A stretch of 64,000 bases of DNA from Psychrobacter alimentarius (GTDB lineage Bacteria > Pseudomonadota > Gammaproteobacteria > Pseudomonadales > Moraxellaceae): the NCBI RefSeq assembly GCF_001606025.1, contig NZ_CP014945.1:2418001-2482000 (forward strand), in the 5' to 3' direction. The notes below the pieces were generated by a model. The model worked only from the letters and a program-made list of their open reading frames with translations, had not been told where the DNA came from and did not search any database. Shown piece by piece: positions 26,344-35,264 of the stretch (its first letter is position 1; every line of letters starts with the position of its first letter). Position numbers and translations under genes: made by a program.

Positions 26344-28131
26344 CTAATGGGAGTTACGGGGTAGATTACTGTTATGAGTAACATTAAAATATAATGTTGC
26401 AGGCTCAAGACACCCACCTGTAGAAAGCTGACCCACCATGCTTCTATAGATTTCCTGCCATGGAGTCTGGGATTTAGGAAAATTAGGCTTAGATTGTTTT
26501 TGTCTATCTTGCAATTCTTGTTCAGAAATCAGCACATCTACTTTCCGCAGATTTAGGTCTATTCGCAGTTTATCGTTAGTTTGTAGTAGAGAAATACCAC
26601 CACCTACCGCAGATTCAGGAGACATATTTAAAATAGAAGGGCTAGCAGAAGTACCACTTTGTCTGCCATCACCCAAGCAAGGGAGTTCATCAATGCCTTG
26701 CTTGATTAATTTGGCAGGCGGCGCCATATTCACGACCTCAGCACTGCCTGGATAACCTACTGTACCGTTGCCTCGAATGACTAGAATGCAGTTTTCATCA
26801 ATATCTAGGCTTGGATCATTGATCCTTGAATGATAATCTTCAGGTCCCTCAAAAACGATAGCCCGTGCCTCAAATGAATTTTCTTCACCAGGCTTAGATA
26901 GATAAGTTTTTTGGAATTTCTCACCTACAACTGACATTTTAATAATGGCATTATCAAAAAAGTTGCCACTCAAAACAATAAATCCTGCTCTTGACTTAAG
27001 GGGATTATCATAAGAATAAATAACATCGGGATTAGTATTAGGAAATTTAACGAGATTTTTCCCCATAGTTTCGCCTGTAACGGTAAGACAGTCTGTATGG
27101 ATTTTCCCTGCTTTGGATAACTCATTCATAACAGCAGGGACACCACCTGCTCTGTGGAAATCTTCGCCTAAATATTTTCCTGCAGGCATACAGTTAACGA
27201 GTAATGGAATATGCTCACCTATACTTTGCCAATCCTCTAACTTTAAATCGATGCCAATATGCCGTGCAATTGCAATTAAATGTGGAGGACAATTACTAGA
27301 TGCGCCAAGCGCTGAGGACACAACAATAGCATTTTCAAATGCTTGTTTGGTCATAATCTTGGAAGGTCTTAGATCCTCTTTGACCATATCAACGATGCGC
27401 TTACCTGTCTTATAAGCCATCTGTGCCCGCTCTTGGTACGGTGCAGGAATACTGGCACAGCTTGGTAAGGACATTCCCAATGTTTCTGCTATGGCATTCA
27501 TGGATAAAGCGGTACCCATAGTGTTACAGTGCCCAATTGAAGGAGAAGCCGAAGTAGTCATTTCCATAAAGTCTTCATAATCAATTTCGCCGGCTGCTAA
27601 TAGGTTACGAGCATGCCACAGTACTGTACCTGAACCGATTAAATCTCCTTTGTAATAGCCATTAAGCATAGGCCCTCCCGAGAATACAATCGAGGGCAAA
27701 TCTGTTGTACCTGCTGCCATTAAACAAGCAGGTGTTGTTTTATCACAACCTGTGGTTAAGACTACACCATCTAAAGGATAGCCATGCAAAATCTCTACTA
27801 GACCTAAATAAGCAAGGTTTCTGTCCAATGCAGCTGTGGGTCGCCTGGTTTGTTCAGCTATGGGATGGACAGGAAACTCCATAGGTATACCACCTGCATC
27901 ACGAATTCCATCTTTGATACGTTCTGCTAAAACTTTATGATGGCGATTGCAAGGGGTTAGGTCGCTGCCTGTTTGAGCAATCCCGATAATAGGGCGGTCT
28001 GACTGAAGCTCTTCTCTAGTTAACCCATAGTTCATGTATCTTTCCACATATAAGGCGGTCATATCTGGATGAGAAGGCTCGTTGAACCATTGTTTACTTC
28101 GCAAAAAAACATTGTCTTTTTTATTTGTCAT
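26344..28131 (-). CDS. IlvD/Edd-family dehydratase, D-xylonate dehydratase type (XylD-like)
   Basis: 595 aa, the length of Caulobacter XylD and longer than IlvD. It dehydrates a pentonate such as D-xylonate to the 2-keto-3-deoxy acid. Fe-S ligands appear in LTTGCDKTTPACL and SIGHCNTMGTALS. LGDGRQSGTSASPSILNMSP is the C-terminal family motif, and the XylD-like tail STGGCLEPATLYFNV is present. It is followed on the operon by a dioxovalerate dehydrogenase after about 180 bp and preceded after 45 bp by a XylX-like gene, which makes the Weimberg-type route clear. The natural substrate may be another sugar acid. Confidence 0.88.
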   Translation of the reverse strand: MTNKKDNVFLRSKQWFNEPSHPDMTALYVERYMNYGLTREELQSDRPIIGIAQTGSDLTPCNRHHKVLAERIKDGIRDAGGIPMEFPVHPIAEQTRRPTAALDRNLAYLGLVEILHGYPLDGVVLTTGCDKTTPACLMAAGTTDLPSIVFSGGPMLNGYYKGDLIGSGTVLWHARNLLAAGEIDYEDFMEMTTSASPSIGHCNTMGTALSMNAIAETLGMSLPSCASIPAPYQERAQMAYKTGKRIVDMVKEDLRPSKIMTKQAFENAIVVSSALGASSNCPPHLIAIARHIGIDLKLEDWQSIGEHIPLLVNCMPAGKYLGEDFHRAGGVPAVMNELSKAGKIHTDCLTVTGETMGKNLVKFPNTNPDVIYSYDNPLKSRAGFIVLSGNFFDNAIIKMSVVGEKFQKTYLSKPGEENSFEARAIVFEGPEDYHSRINDPSLDIDENCILVIRGNGTVGYPGSAEVVNMAPPAKLIKQGIDELPCLGDGRQSGTSASPSILNMSPESAVGGGISLLQTNDKLRIDLNLRKVDVLISEQELQDRQKQSKPNFPKSQTPWQEIYRSMVGQLSTGGCLEPATLYFNVTHNSNLPRNSH

Positions 28132-28176
28132 ATAAATTCCTTAAGAGATAGATTCTTATTAACACACTATTGTGAA

Positions 28177-29340
28177 TTAGTTTTTCAGGCTATCTATTAA
28201 TGAAAGCAAACCAAAATTCCACTTAGGAGCTTTATCGCTGGTTGTTACAATGTTTCGTAGTGTGCCAAGTTTTGGGGTGTGAATTTTTACTATATCGTTT
28301 ATTTTGTGCGTGAATCCTGCACCTACTTTATCTCTATCTTGTGTAGGAGCAAAAAGTGTTCCTAGAAATAATACAAAACCATCTGGATACTGATGATTTT
28401 CATTTAATGTTTGCTGCACTAAATCTTCAGGGTCACGACTAATCTCAGTCATCGAACTTTCGCCTGTCAGTATGTAACCTTCACTACCTTCTATTTCTAG
28501 CTCAACGTTAGATTCTCTAACGTCATCTAGTGAAAAACTGTCATCAAATAGGCGAATAAACGGACCTAAGGCACACGAAGCATTATTATCTTTGGCCTTA
28601 CTTAACAGCAAAGCACTTCTGCCTTCAAAATCTCGTAAATTTACATCATTACCTAAGGTCGCCCCTTGGATTTTCCCTACACTATTCACTACTAATACAA
28701 TTTCTGGTTCCGGATTATTCCATTCAGATTTAGTGTTAATACCAATATATTGCCCAACCCCTACCGATGACAGGGTGGCAGCTTTGGTAAAGATCTCAGC
28801 ATCCACTCCAATACCGACCTCTAAATACTGTGACCACATGTTATGATTAATAAGGTGTTCTTTTAACTTTTGAGCTTGTTCTGAGCCGGGAACAATATCT
28901 TTTAAATTATTTCCTATGACTTCGGTTACCATATTGCGAATATCTTTAGCTTTAGCAGCATCGCCTCCTGCTTTTTCTTCTATAACGCGTTCAAGCATAC
29001 TACTAGCAAAAGTTACACCTGCTGCTTTTATGACTTGTAAGTCTATGGGTGATAAGAAATAAAATTTATCGTTTTCTATCGCATTACAGTGGGTATTGTC
29101 TAATAACTCATCTATTGTTCCTAACACTTCACCCGTTAGGTTAGTAAGAATTCTGGCAGGTGAAGTATTCTCCAACAGTTGGGCTATTGTGGAAAAATGC
29201 GACGATATGTCCATAACTTCATTATTTTTTAGCAAAACAGGCACAGGTTTATTTTTGTCAGCTCGCCAAACCCGTCCAATAAGACACCCTTGTTGTCCAT
29301 CTGTAGGCAAGGTGTTCATTGTATTTAGTTGCATATTCAT
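28177..29340 (-). CDS. FAH-family 2-keto-3-deoxy-pentonate dehydratase (XylX-like)
   Basis: 387 aa, close to Caulobacter XylX (2-keto-3-deoxy-D-xylonate dehydratase). The fumarylacetoacetate-hydrolase-fold region runs roughly over residues 90-360. EPEIVLVVNSVGKIQGATLG contains the acidic metal ligands, and LGTLFAPTQDRDKVGAGFTH is near the end. It converts the product of the adjacent XylD-like enzyme to alpha-ketoglutaric semialdehyde. AGGGA lies 10 nt before the ATG. It is not close to the AraD1 protein at 16937, so the two pathways use different FAH subfamilies. Confidence 0.85.
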   Translation of the reverse strand: MNMQLNTMNTLPTDGQQGCLIGRVWRADKNKPVPVLLKNNEVMDISSHFSTIAQLLENTSPARILTNLTGEVLGTIDELLDNTHCNAIENDKFYFLSPIDLQVIKAAGVTFASSMLERVIEEKAGGDAAKAKDIRNMVTEVIGNNLKDIVPGSEQAQKLKEHLINHNMWSQYLEVGIGVDAEIFTKAATLSSVGVGQYIGINTKSEWNNPEPEIVLVVNSVGKIQGATLGNDVNLRDFEGRSALLLSKAKDNNASCALGPFIRLFDDSFSLDDVRESNVELEIEGSEGYILTGESSMTEISRDPEDLVQQTLNENHQYPDGFVLFLGTLFAPTQDRDKVGAGFTHKINDIVKIHTPKLGTLRNIVTTSDKAPKWNFGLLSLIDSLKN

Positions 29341-29375
29341 AGTAAAAATTCCCTTTAAATGAATAAAAATATAAT

Positions 29376-30248
29376 TTATAAGTGATTCATCTTTTTTATG
29401 TGTTTAATCAAGGCAGAATGGTCTAGCTCTCCCCATCCTTCTTGTACCATCTGTTCAAATAACGTATCTACCAACGCCAAGACTGGTAAACTAAGATTAA
29501 GGCTTTTAGCATAATTGACTGCAGTGTGTGTATCCTTTAGTTGCCATTTTGCATACCCTCCTGGTTTAAAATCTTCGTTAATCATACGTTTTCCATGCTG
29601 CTGTAGAATTAATGAATCCGCGAACCCCCCTGCTAATGCTGATAGCATTTTTTCAGGGTTAGCTCCACCTTGCTTTGCTAACACTAGACCTTCACTAACG
29701 GCAGCAATAGTAGTAGCAACAATGATCTGATTGACAAGTTTGGCTAATTGTCCCGTACCAGATGGCCCAACATGTATGGGTCTACCCATAGCGGCTAATA
29801 CGTCAAAAGCCGACTGATATGCAACTTCCTCACCGCCAGCCATAATAGCTAAATTTCCAGTAATTGCCCCCTGCTCACCACCTGAAACAGGGGCATCCAA
29901 ATAATCAATTCCTTTTTCATAACATTTTCTAGACTGAACTTGAGCGGTTTCGACTGGAATTGAGCTCATGACTATGACGCTGCTAGATGGGTTCAAGTCA
30001 TTAATTAATCCATATTCACCAAATAGCATATCATCACAAGTTTGACCATCACTTAGCATAAGAATAAGCACATCTACCTGCCTTGCTAGTTCTTGTGGCG
30101 ACTCAACGATGTTAGCCCCTTGCTTCTCTAACAATTCAAGTTTGTCTTTAGAACGATTCCAAACTTGGAGGGGAAATCCAGCATTGAGTATATTCAATGC
30201 CATTGGAAGTCCCATAACCCCTGTACCGATAAAACCTATTTTTTTCAT
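29376..30248 (-). CDS. 2-hydroxy-3-oxopropionate reductase / beta-hydroxyacid dehydrogenase family
   Basis: 290 aa. N-terminal Rossmann motif GFIGTGVMGLPMALN, substrate-binding DAPVSGGEQGAITG, and catalytic Lys in GTGQLAKLVNQ identify the beta-hydroxyacid dehydrogenase family (GarR/GlxR/MmsB group). It likely interconverts tartronate semialdehyde and glycerate or oxidises a related hydroxy acid. In this operon it may handle a side branch of sugar-acid breakdown. It follows the SDR gene by 47 nt. A second member of the family is encoded at 52115. The exact substrate is not determinable. Confidence 0.85.
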   Translation of the reverse strand: MKKIGFIGTGVMGLPMALNILNAGFPLQVWNRSKDKLELLEKQGANIVESPQELARQVDVLILMLSDGQTCDDMLFGEYGLINDLNPSSSVIVMSSIPVETAQVQSRKCYEKGIDYLDAPVSGGEQGAITGNLAIMAGGEEVAYQSAFDVLAAMGRPIHVGPSGTGQLAKLVNQIIVATTIAAVSEGLVLAKQGGANPEKMLSALAGGFADSLILQQHGKRMINEDFKPGGYAKWQLKDTHTAVNYAKSLNLSLPVLALVDTLFEQMVQEGWGELDHSALIKHIKKMNHL

Positions 30249-30295
30249 AATTAGCCGTTTTAAATCTGTTTTGTTAGTTTCATAATTGATTATAT

Positions 30296-31282
30296 TTATG
30301 CTAAAGCAGTCGGATTATCTTCTATGTGAGCTCGAATAATATCTTCAAAGTTTTTGTCTGCTTCAAATCCCAAAGATTTTGCATAGGCTGCTTCAATTTG
30401 AATAGGCCAACTTTTAACAATCTTTTCGATATTGGCATCATGCTGCCACTCAATTAAACTGAGACACTCTTTACCTGCAATCTTCTCTAATGATTCCAGC
30501 ATTTCATTGATACTAACAGTTAACCCAGGCAAAGAAATAATCCGCTCATTCCCCAAATCTTTGTGAGAAATCTGGGCTGCCAGAAGCATTGAGGAGATAC
30601 ATTGTCTTGGGGACATGATAAAAACTTGGGTCTCTCTATTGACAGGGCATATCGCTTTTTCGTTGTTAAGTGGTTCTCTAATAATTGAACTGAAGAATGT
30701 CGAGGCAGCACGATTTGGTTTACCAGGTCGCACAACAATCGTTGGTAGTCGCAGAACTCGTCCATCAATATAACCTTTTCGTGAATAATCACAGACTAAG
30801 AGTTCGCCCACGGCTTTTTGCATTCCATAAGAAGAGCTTGGGGTAACTGCTGTAGTGTCGGTTACTACATCGGGTAGGTTACCGCCAAATACAGCACAGC
30901 CACTTGCATAAATAAATTTAACTGGTTTACTAGAAGTGTTTAACCGCAATATTTCTAACAAATTAATTAAGCCATATAAATTTATACTCATACCTAATTC
31001 AAAATCTTCTTCTGCAGCAGAACTGACTACTGCCGCTAAATGCCAAATAATATCAACGTCTTGAATGAGCTTTTGAAGTAGGGGTTTATCACTAATATCA
31101 CCCAGTACCACTTCTACTTTATCATCTGTGGGAACACCTTCACCTGCAAAGCAATCGAACAAGGTAATTTTACTAATTTTATGTGTTTCACCATTTTTTA
31201 AAGTAAGACTTCCCTTTTTTAATAACGTTTTAGCAATTTCTTTACCAACGAAACCAGTACCACCTGTAATTAAAATATTCAT
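30296..31282 (-). CDS. Extended SDR oxidoreductase, D-erythronate dehydrogenase (DenD)-like
   Basis: 328 aa. The NAD-binding motif TGGTGFVGKEIA is at the start, and the catalytic Tyr/Lys pair appears as SSYGMQKAVGE. The N-terminal layout, with LTLKNGETHKISKITLFDCF after the glycine motif, resembles DenD, which oxidises D-erythronate at C2. In an operon for sugar-acid breakdown it could instead oxidise an aldose, uronate or related acid. It is followed by the GarR/GlxR-type gene and preceded by the MFS transporter gene after 56 nt. Confidence 0.75.
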   Translation of the reverse strand: MNILITGGTGFVGKEIAKTLLKKGSLTLKNGETHKISKITLFDCFAGEGVPTDDKVEVVLGDISDKPLLQKLIQDVDIIWHLAAVVSSAAEEDFELGMSINLYGLINLLEILRLNTSSKPVKFIYASGCAVFGGNLPDVVTDTTAVTPSSSYGMQKAVGELLVCDYSRKGYIDGRVLRLPTIVVRPGKPNRAASTFFSSIIREPLNNEKAICPVNRETQVFIMSPRQCISSMLLAAQISHKDLGNERIISLPGLTVSINEMLESLEKIAGKECLSLIEWQHDANIEKIVKSWPIQIEAAYAKSLGFEADKNFEDIIRAHIEDNPTALA

Positions 31283-31338
31283 AACTGAATCCTTTGTCTG
31301 TAATTAATGTAAAAAATAAAAATAATTAATCAAAATAA

Positions 31339-32658
31339 TCAAGAAGCAATTTTTTTTAGTTCTGATAAACCTGATGATTTAGTAGCAGTGTTTTTTTCCA
31401 TCTTGATATACATAAAGTATGTCATGATTAGCCCAAATATCATTATACCCGTGAGGAAATAGAGACCTGAGGACATAGTCCCTGTAGATTCCTTTAACAA
31501 CCCGATCATAAATGGCCCAACATAGCCACCTAAGTTGCCAAAAGCATTGATTATGGCAATACCCGCAGCCGCACTTAAACCTGTTAGAAAACGTCCTGGT
31601 ATTGTCCAAAATACAGCGATACCTGTAAATAACGCGAAAGCTACAGCAGAAAGTCCAATTAGTTGTAATACAGGTGAATTAAACCAAGCACTTGAGAACA
31701 TGCCAATAGCACCGACTATATAAAGAAATGCCATATGTCCATAGCGATCGTTTAGGCGTTCAACACTACGAGGAATGACTAATAAGCCAATGATTGCAAA
31801 AATATAAGGAACGCTTGTTAAAAGTCCAATTTGAAAGTCGCTATTACCACCAAATTTTTGGATGATAGTTGGTAGCCAAAGGCCTATACCATACACACAA
31901 AGTGGCAAAGGTAGGAAATAAAGTGCAAGCATAAGTACTCTTTTGTCTTTTAGAGCATGTAACGGATTGGCATGGGTAGTTTGCTTATACTCAGTTTGAT
32001 CTTGAAGCAACTGATTTTTTAACCAGCTTTTCTGCTCATCTGATAGCCATTTAACAGTATTGATATCATCAGGTAGATAGCGATAAGTAGGTAATGCAAG
32101 CAACACTGCAGGTAAACCAACTAAGATAAATATCCATTGCCAACCATGTAAGTTTGCAATGCCATCCATACCTAGTAACGCTCCTAGAAGTGGACCCGCT
32201 ATGACTAAGGCTAGGGGCTGGGCAAGAACAAAGTACCCCATGACCTTTGAACGATGGCGTATGGGATACCATAAGGTGATTAAATAAAGAACACCTGGGA
32301 AAAATCCTGCTTCTGCAGCGCCAAGTAAAAATCTAAGTGCGTAAAAACTCTTTGGTCCTTGAGTAAGGGCCATTGCCATAGTAATTAAACCCCATGTCAA
32401 TAGAATACGCGTGAACCATTTGCGTGCACCGAACTTAGCTAACATCAAGTTACTTGGGACTTCAAAGATAAAATAACCAATAAAGAACAGACCCGCCCCA
32501 AGCCCGTAGGCTGCATCACTAAGGCCTACATCAGCATTCATATACAGTTTTGCGAATCCAACTGCACCACGGTCAATATAAGCAATAATATAAAGAACTA
32601 TTAGTGCAGGAATTAATTTATAGGTGATTTTCTTAATAGTATCTTTTTCAAAATCCAT
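31339..32658 (-). CDS. MFS transporter, anion:cation symporter family
   Basis: 439 aa from the ATG at 32658, which has GGAG 8 nt before it. An upstream in-frame start lies within the duplicated leader and is rejected. Twelve transmembrane segments are apparent. The signature YIDRGAVGFAKLYM in helix 1 and LRFLLGAAEAGFFPGVLYL in helix 4 are typical of the ACS family (glucarate, galactonate, phthalate and tartrate carriers). It is first in the minus-strand operon and presumably imports the sugar acid that the operon degrades. A GntR-type operator lies about 114 bp upstream. A 3' remnant of a related transporter gene lies at 16733-16900. Confidence 0.9.
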   Translation of the reverse strand: MDFEKDTIKKITYKLIPALIVLYIIAYIDRGAVGFAKLYMNADVGLSDAAYGLGAGLFFIGYFIFEVPSNLMLAKFGARKWFTRILLTWGLITMAMALTQGPKSFYALRFLLGAAEAGFFPGVLYLITLWYPIRHRSKVMGYFVLAQPLALVIAGPLLGALLGMDGIANLHGWQWIFILVGLPAVLLALPTYRYLPDDINTVKWLSDEQKSWLKNQLLQDQTEYKQTTHANPLHALKDKRVLMLALYFLPLPLCVYGIGLWLPTIIQKFGGNSDFQIGLLTSVPYIFAIIGLLVIPRSVERLNDRYGHMAFLYIVGAIGMFSSAWFNSPVLQLIGLSAVAFALFTGIAVFWTIPGRFLTGLSAAAGIAIINAFGNLGGYVGPFMIGLLKESTGTMSSGLYFLTGIMIFGLIMTYFMYIKMEKNTATKSSGLSELKKIAS

Positions 32659-32665
32659 AATAGAC

Positions 32666-32704
32666 TCCACTTTCCATGTGATGATAGGTTCCACTTTCCA
32701 TGTG
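32666..32704. repeat. Direct repeat in the leader of the MFS operon
   Basis: TCCACTTTCCATGTG occurs at 32666-32680 and 32690-32704, a 24-bp period. The second copy duplicates the ribosome-site region seen just upstream of the transporter start. Probably a short tandem duplication; regulatory meaning is unknown. Confidence 0.8.
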
Positions 32705-33102
32705 GTTAAATTTAAGTAAGAAGAGAAACATATAAAGTTTCTATATACCTAAATGATCTTGAGGAAATAAATAGTATTACTATTAAATAATTATGTCAAT
32801 ACAATCCGAACATTATTTTAGTATTCATTTAACAGAGACAGACTAGCACACTAAGCAGAGAAAACTCTTTAAGTTATTAAAATAAAAGGATATATGGTAG
32901 TGTAAACATGAATATAGACACGATAATGCTGACTTTTCCTTTACCACAAAGGAAGTCTTTATTTTATATAGTAAACCTATTAATAGACTGACTAAATTTA
33001 TCCAGTCTATTAATAACTTATTTGAGCTTATGGCTGGCCCGAGCATTCTTTGTAAAGAGGTCTCACAATCGATTAAGCAAAGTATGAGCATTTGCAAGGT
33101 AG
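32705..33102. other. Promoter region of the sugar-acid operon and a possible coding remnant
   Basis: The minus-strand operon promoter should lie at 32705-32830, around operator site 3. From 32901 an open plus-strand frame of about 67 codons (ending LMAGPSILCKEVSQSIKQSM) runs directly into IS copy 2. It has no plausible start, and I do not recognise it. It may be the truncated end of a gene cut by the IS. Confidence 0.4.
32772..32782. promoter_or_regulatory. Predicted FadR-type GntR operator, site 3
   Basis: Third copy of TAGTATTACTA, about 114 bp upstream of the MFS transporter start. It ties the minus-strand operon to the same regulator as the arabonate-type genes 16 kb away. Confidence 0.6.
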
Positions 33103-33152
33103 TGAACCGCCCCGGGATTGTCGGAGACTCAACATTCTGAGAGAATACGACA

Positions 33153-33470
33153 ATGAAAAGACAAACCTACACTTCTGAGATTAAAGAACGCGCCGTTCGC
33201 ATGCTGATTGAAGCGTCGAGCGACTATCCTTCTACATGGTCAGCCATTCAAGCCATAGCGTCAAAGATTGGCTGTACGCCTGAGACACTGCGATCCTGGC
33301 ATAAAAAGCACATAGACCAAACTATTCCCGCCTCAATGCAGGCTCAAAGTGACAAAGAGCGTATCAAAGAACTTGAACGAGAGAATAGAGAACTCAAGCA
33401 AGCCAATGAGATTATACGTAAGGCTGCTGCTTTTTTCGCCCAGGCGGAGCTCGACCGTACACCTTGGTAA
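33153..33470 (+). CDS. IS3-family transposase OrfA, copy 2
   Basis: 105 aa, identical in sequence to the OrfA of copy 1, with an HTH followed by a leucine-zipper-like helix. Confidence 0.95.
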   Translation: MKRQTYTSEIKERAVRMLIEASSDYPSTWSAIQAIASKIGCTPETLRSWHKKHIDQTIPASMQAQSDKERIKELERENRELKQANEIIRKAAAFFAQAELDRTPW

Positions 33471-34372
33471 TGGTTCAGTTTATTGATGACTATAGATGTA
33501 GTTATGGGATCGAGCTGATTTGTAGAGTACTACCGATTGCCCCGTCAACCTATCACCGTGCTAAAGACCTAGAGTGCTGCCCTGAAAAGCGTTCACTGCG
33601 CAGTCAGCATGACGACTACTATCTCAGCGAGATTAGACGTATTTGGCAGAATAGCAAGTGCCGCTACGGCGCTCGCAAAGTCTGGCAGCAGATGAAAGCT
33701 GACGGGTTAAAGGTTGCTCGGTGTACCGTAGAGCGTTTAATGAGCCAGCATGGCCTACAAGGTGTCTGGCGCGGTAAGGGTAAGATAACCACCAACAGCC
33801 GTGACGACCAAAAGCGTGCTGATGACTTGGTCAATCGTAACTTTAATGCCCATCGTCCTAATCAGCTGTGGGTTGCAGATTTTACTTATATCAAGACATT
33901 GAGCGGCTGGGTCTATACCGCTTTTATCATCGATGTATTTGCTCGCGCTATTGTCGGCTGGAAAGTATCAAAGCGTATGAACACTGATATGGTAATGGCA
34001 GCATTAAATCAAGCAATAGCAGACAGAAACAATCCCAAAGACGTGATTCATCATAGTGATCGAGGGGTTCAGTACTTATCTATTCGCTATACCGATAAGA
34101 TGACGGACTCTGGCGTGATTGCTTCTGTTGGTACAACAGGCGATTCATACGATAATGCACTGGCTGAAACGGTCAATGGACTCTATAAATCTGAGGTAAT
34201 TGACTATTTAAAGCAGAACTGGACTGGTGTGAACGATGTTGAACTAGCAACCCTTGAGTGGGTAGATTGGTTCAACAAAAAACGACTGCATAGTACGATT
34301 GGTTATGTGTCACCTTTTGATTTTGAAAAGCGGTATTATGATAATTTAACCCTGTCAGGCATCGCTGCCTGA
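33464..34372 (+). CDS. IS3-family transposase OrfB, copy 2
   Basis: 302 aa, identical in sequence to the OrfB of copy 1, with an intact DDE triad. Identity of both ORFs indicates recent duplication or gene conversion. Confidence 0.95.
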   Translation: MVMVQFIDDYRCSYGIELICRVLPIAPSTYHRAKDLECCPEKRSLRSQHDDYYLSEIRRIWQNSKCRYGARKVWQQMKADGLKVARCTVERLMSQHGLQGVWRGKGKITTNSRDDQKRADDLVNRNFNAHRPNQLWVADFTYIKTLSGWVYTAFIIDVFARAIVGWKVSKRMNTDMVMAALNQAIADRNNPKDVIHHSDRGVQYLSIRYTDKMTDSGVIASVGTTGDSYDNALAETVNGLYKSEVIDYLKQNWTGVNDVELATLEWVDWFNKKRLHSTIGYVSPFDFEKRYYDNLTLSGIAA

Positions 34373-34420
34373 CTCAAGCAAATCACTCTCCGATAAAGTC
34401 GGGGCGGTTCAAACCAAATC

Positions 34421-35188
34421 GTGAATGAAATTAAAAAGAAAGGCTCAAGTGTTGAACGCGTTTTACAGATAGTAGAAGTTTTGGCAAGTTCGCCAAGACC
34501 TATGAGTGTGAGCGATTTAGCAGAAACGTTAGATGTGCCAATACCTAGTATGTATCGCCTACTAGATCAGCTAAAAAATCTTGGATTCGTTCAATTAGAT
34601 TTATTTGGAAAAGTAAGATGTGGAGAACGGACGCACAAACTGATTATGAAGTTGTGGCAAAACACTGATTACAAATTAGAAAGAATGGCAATATTACAGG
34701 AACTCTCATCAAAAATAGGAGAAACCGTGGGTATTTCGATCATACAAGACCTAAATGTGGTTTGTATAGATCGAGTATTATCTGACTGGCCACTCCAACT
34801 TTACTTGCCAACAGGTACTCATATACCAGTTTGGGGCAGTTCAAGTGGTAAACTATTCCTGTCACAACTATCAGATGAGAAGTGCGAACGTCTTGTCAAT
34901 AAAATGTCGTTAGATACTGCGGCTAGTTACAACCAAACTGATAAAAATCAGCTGATGGAGGCAATAATCAAAACGCGAGATACTAAAATTGGTGTGGATG
35001 ATGAAGGATTTATTCCAGGTTTGGTGGCTTGTGCGGTTATCATTCCTAACAATGAAGATAAAGGATTTGCCACATTGTTTACTCAATGTCCTGTGAAGAA
35101 AAATACTTTAGAAGGTTTATTAAACCATGTGCCTATAATGCGAGAAGCCGCACAAGAATTATCAATCATTTTCAATAAAGATGATTGA
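34421..35188 (+). CDS. IclR-family transcriptional regulator
   Basis: 255 aa. The N-terminal winged helix has SSVERVLQIVEVLASSPRPMSVSDLAE and IPSMYRLLDQLKNLGF. The C-terminal effector domain runs from about residue 85, with TVGISIIQDLNVVCIDRV and the expected DDEGFIPGLVACAVII. IclR proteins often repress catabolic operons for aromatic or sugar-derived acids. The GTG start is 9 nt beyond IS copy 2, and no ribosome site lies between. The native leader has been removed, so expression may be lost or now depend on the IS. Its target may be the sugar-acid operon or a gene lost next to the IS. Confidence 0.85.
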   Translation: MNEIKKKGSSVERVLQIVEVLASSPRPMSVSDLAETLDVPIPSMYRLLDQLKNLGFVQLDLFGKVRCGERTHKLIMKLWQNTDYKLERMAILQELSSKIGETVGISIIQDLNVVCIDRVLSDWPLQLYLPTGTHIPVWGSSSGKLFLSQLSDEKCERLVNKMSLDTAASYNQTDKNQLMEAIIKTRDTKIGVDDEGFIPGLVACAVIIPNNEDKGFATLFTQCPVKKNTLEGLLNHVPIMREAAQELSIIFNKDD

Positions 35189-35264
35189 TAAGGGTAATCG
35201 GGATAAAACAAGAAAGGCGGAGGGGATCCCATAGTGACTGTTGATAGCACAGGACAGTTGCGCT

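Larger units (their letters stand above)
33103..34411 (+). mobile_element. IS3-family insertion sequence, copy 2 (complete, 1309 bp)
   Basis: Same length, ends and ORFs as copy 1 (20781-22089) but inverted relative to it. The flanks (TAG on the left, AAC on the right) show no target duplication. One side has therefore been altered by deletion, inversion or recombination between copies. Its right end is 9 nt from the GTG start of the IclR gene. Confidence 0.95.

Noticed and set aside
32843..33097. 84-codon minus-strand ORF upstream of IS copy 2
   Set aside because: No ribosome site or recognisable domain. The plus-strand frame in the same place seems the better coding candidate.
20781..34411. 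Classical composite transposon between the two IS copies
   Set aside because: No shared target duplication at the outer ends, and copy 1 has its own duplication, so it inserted independently.
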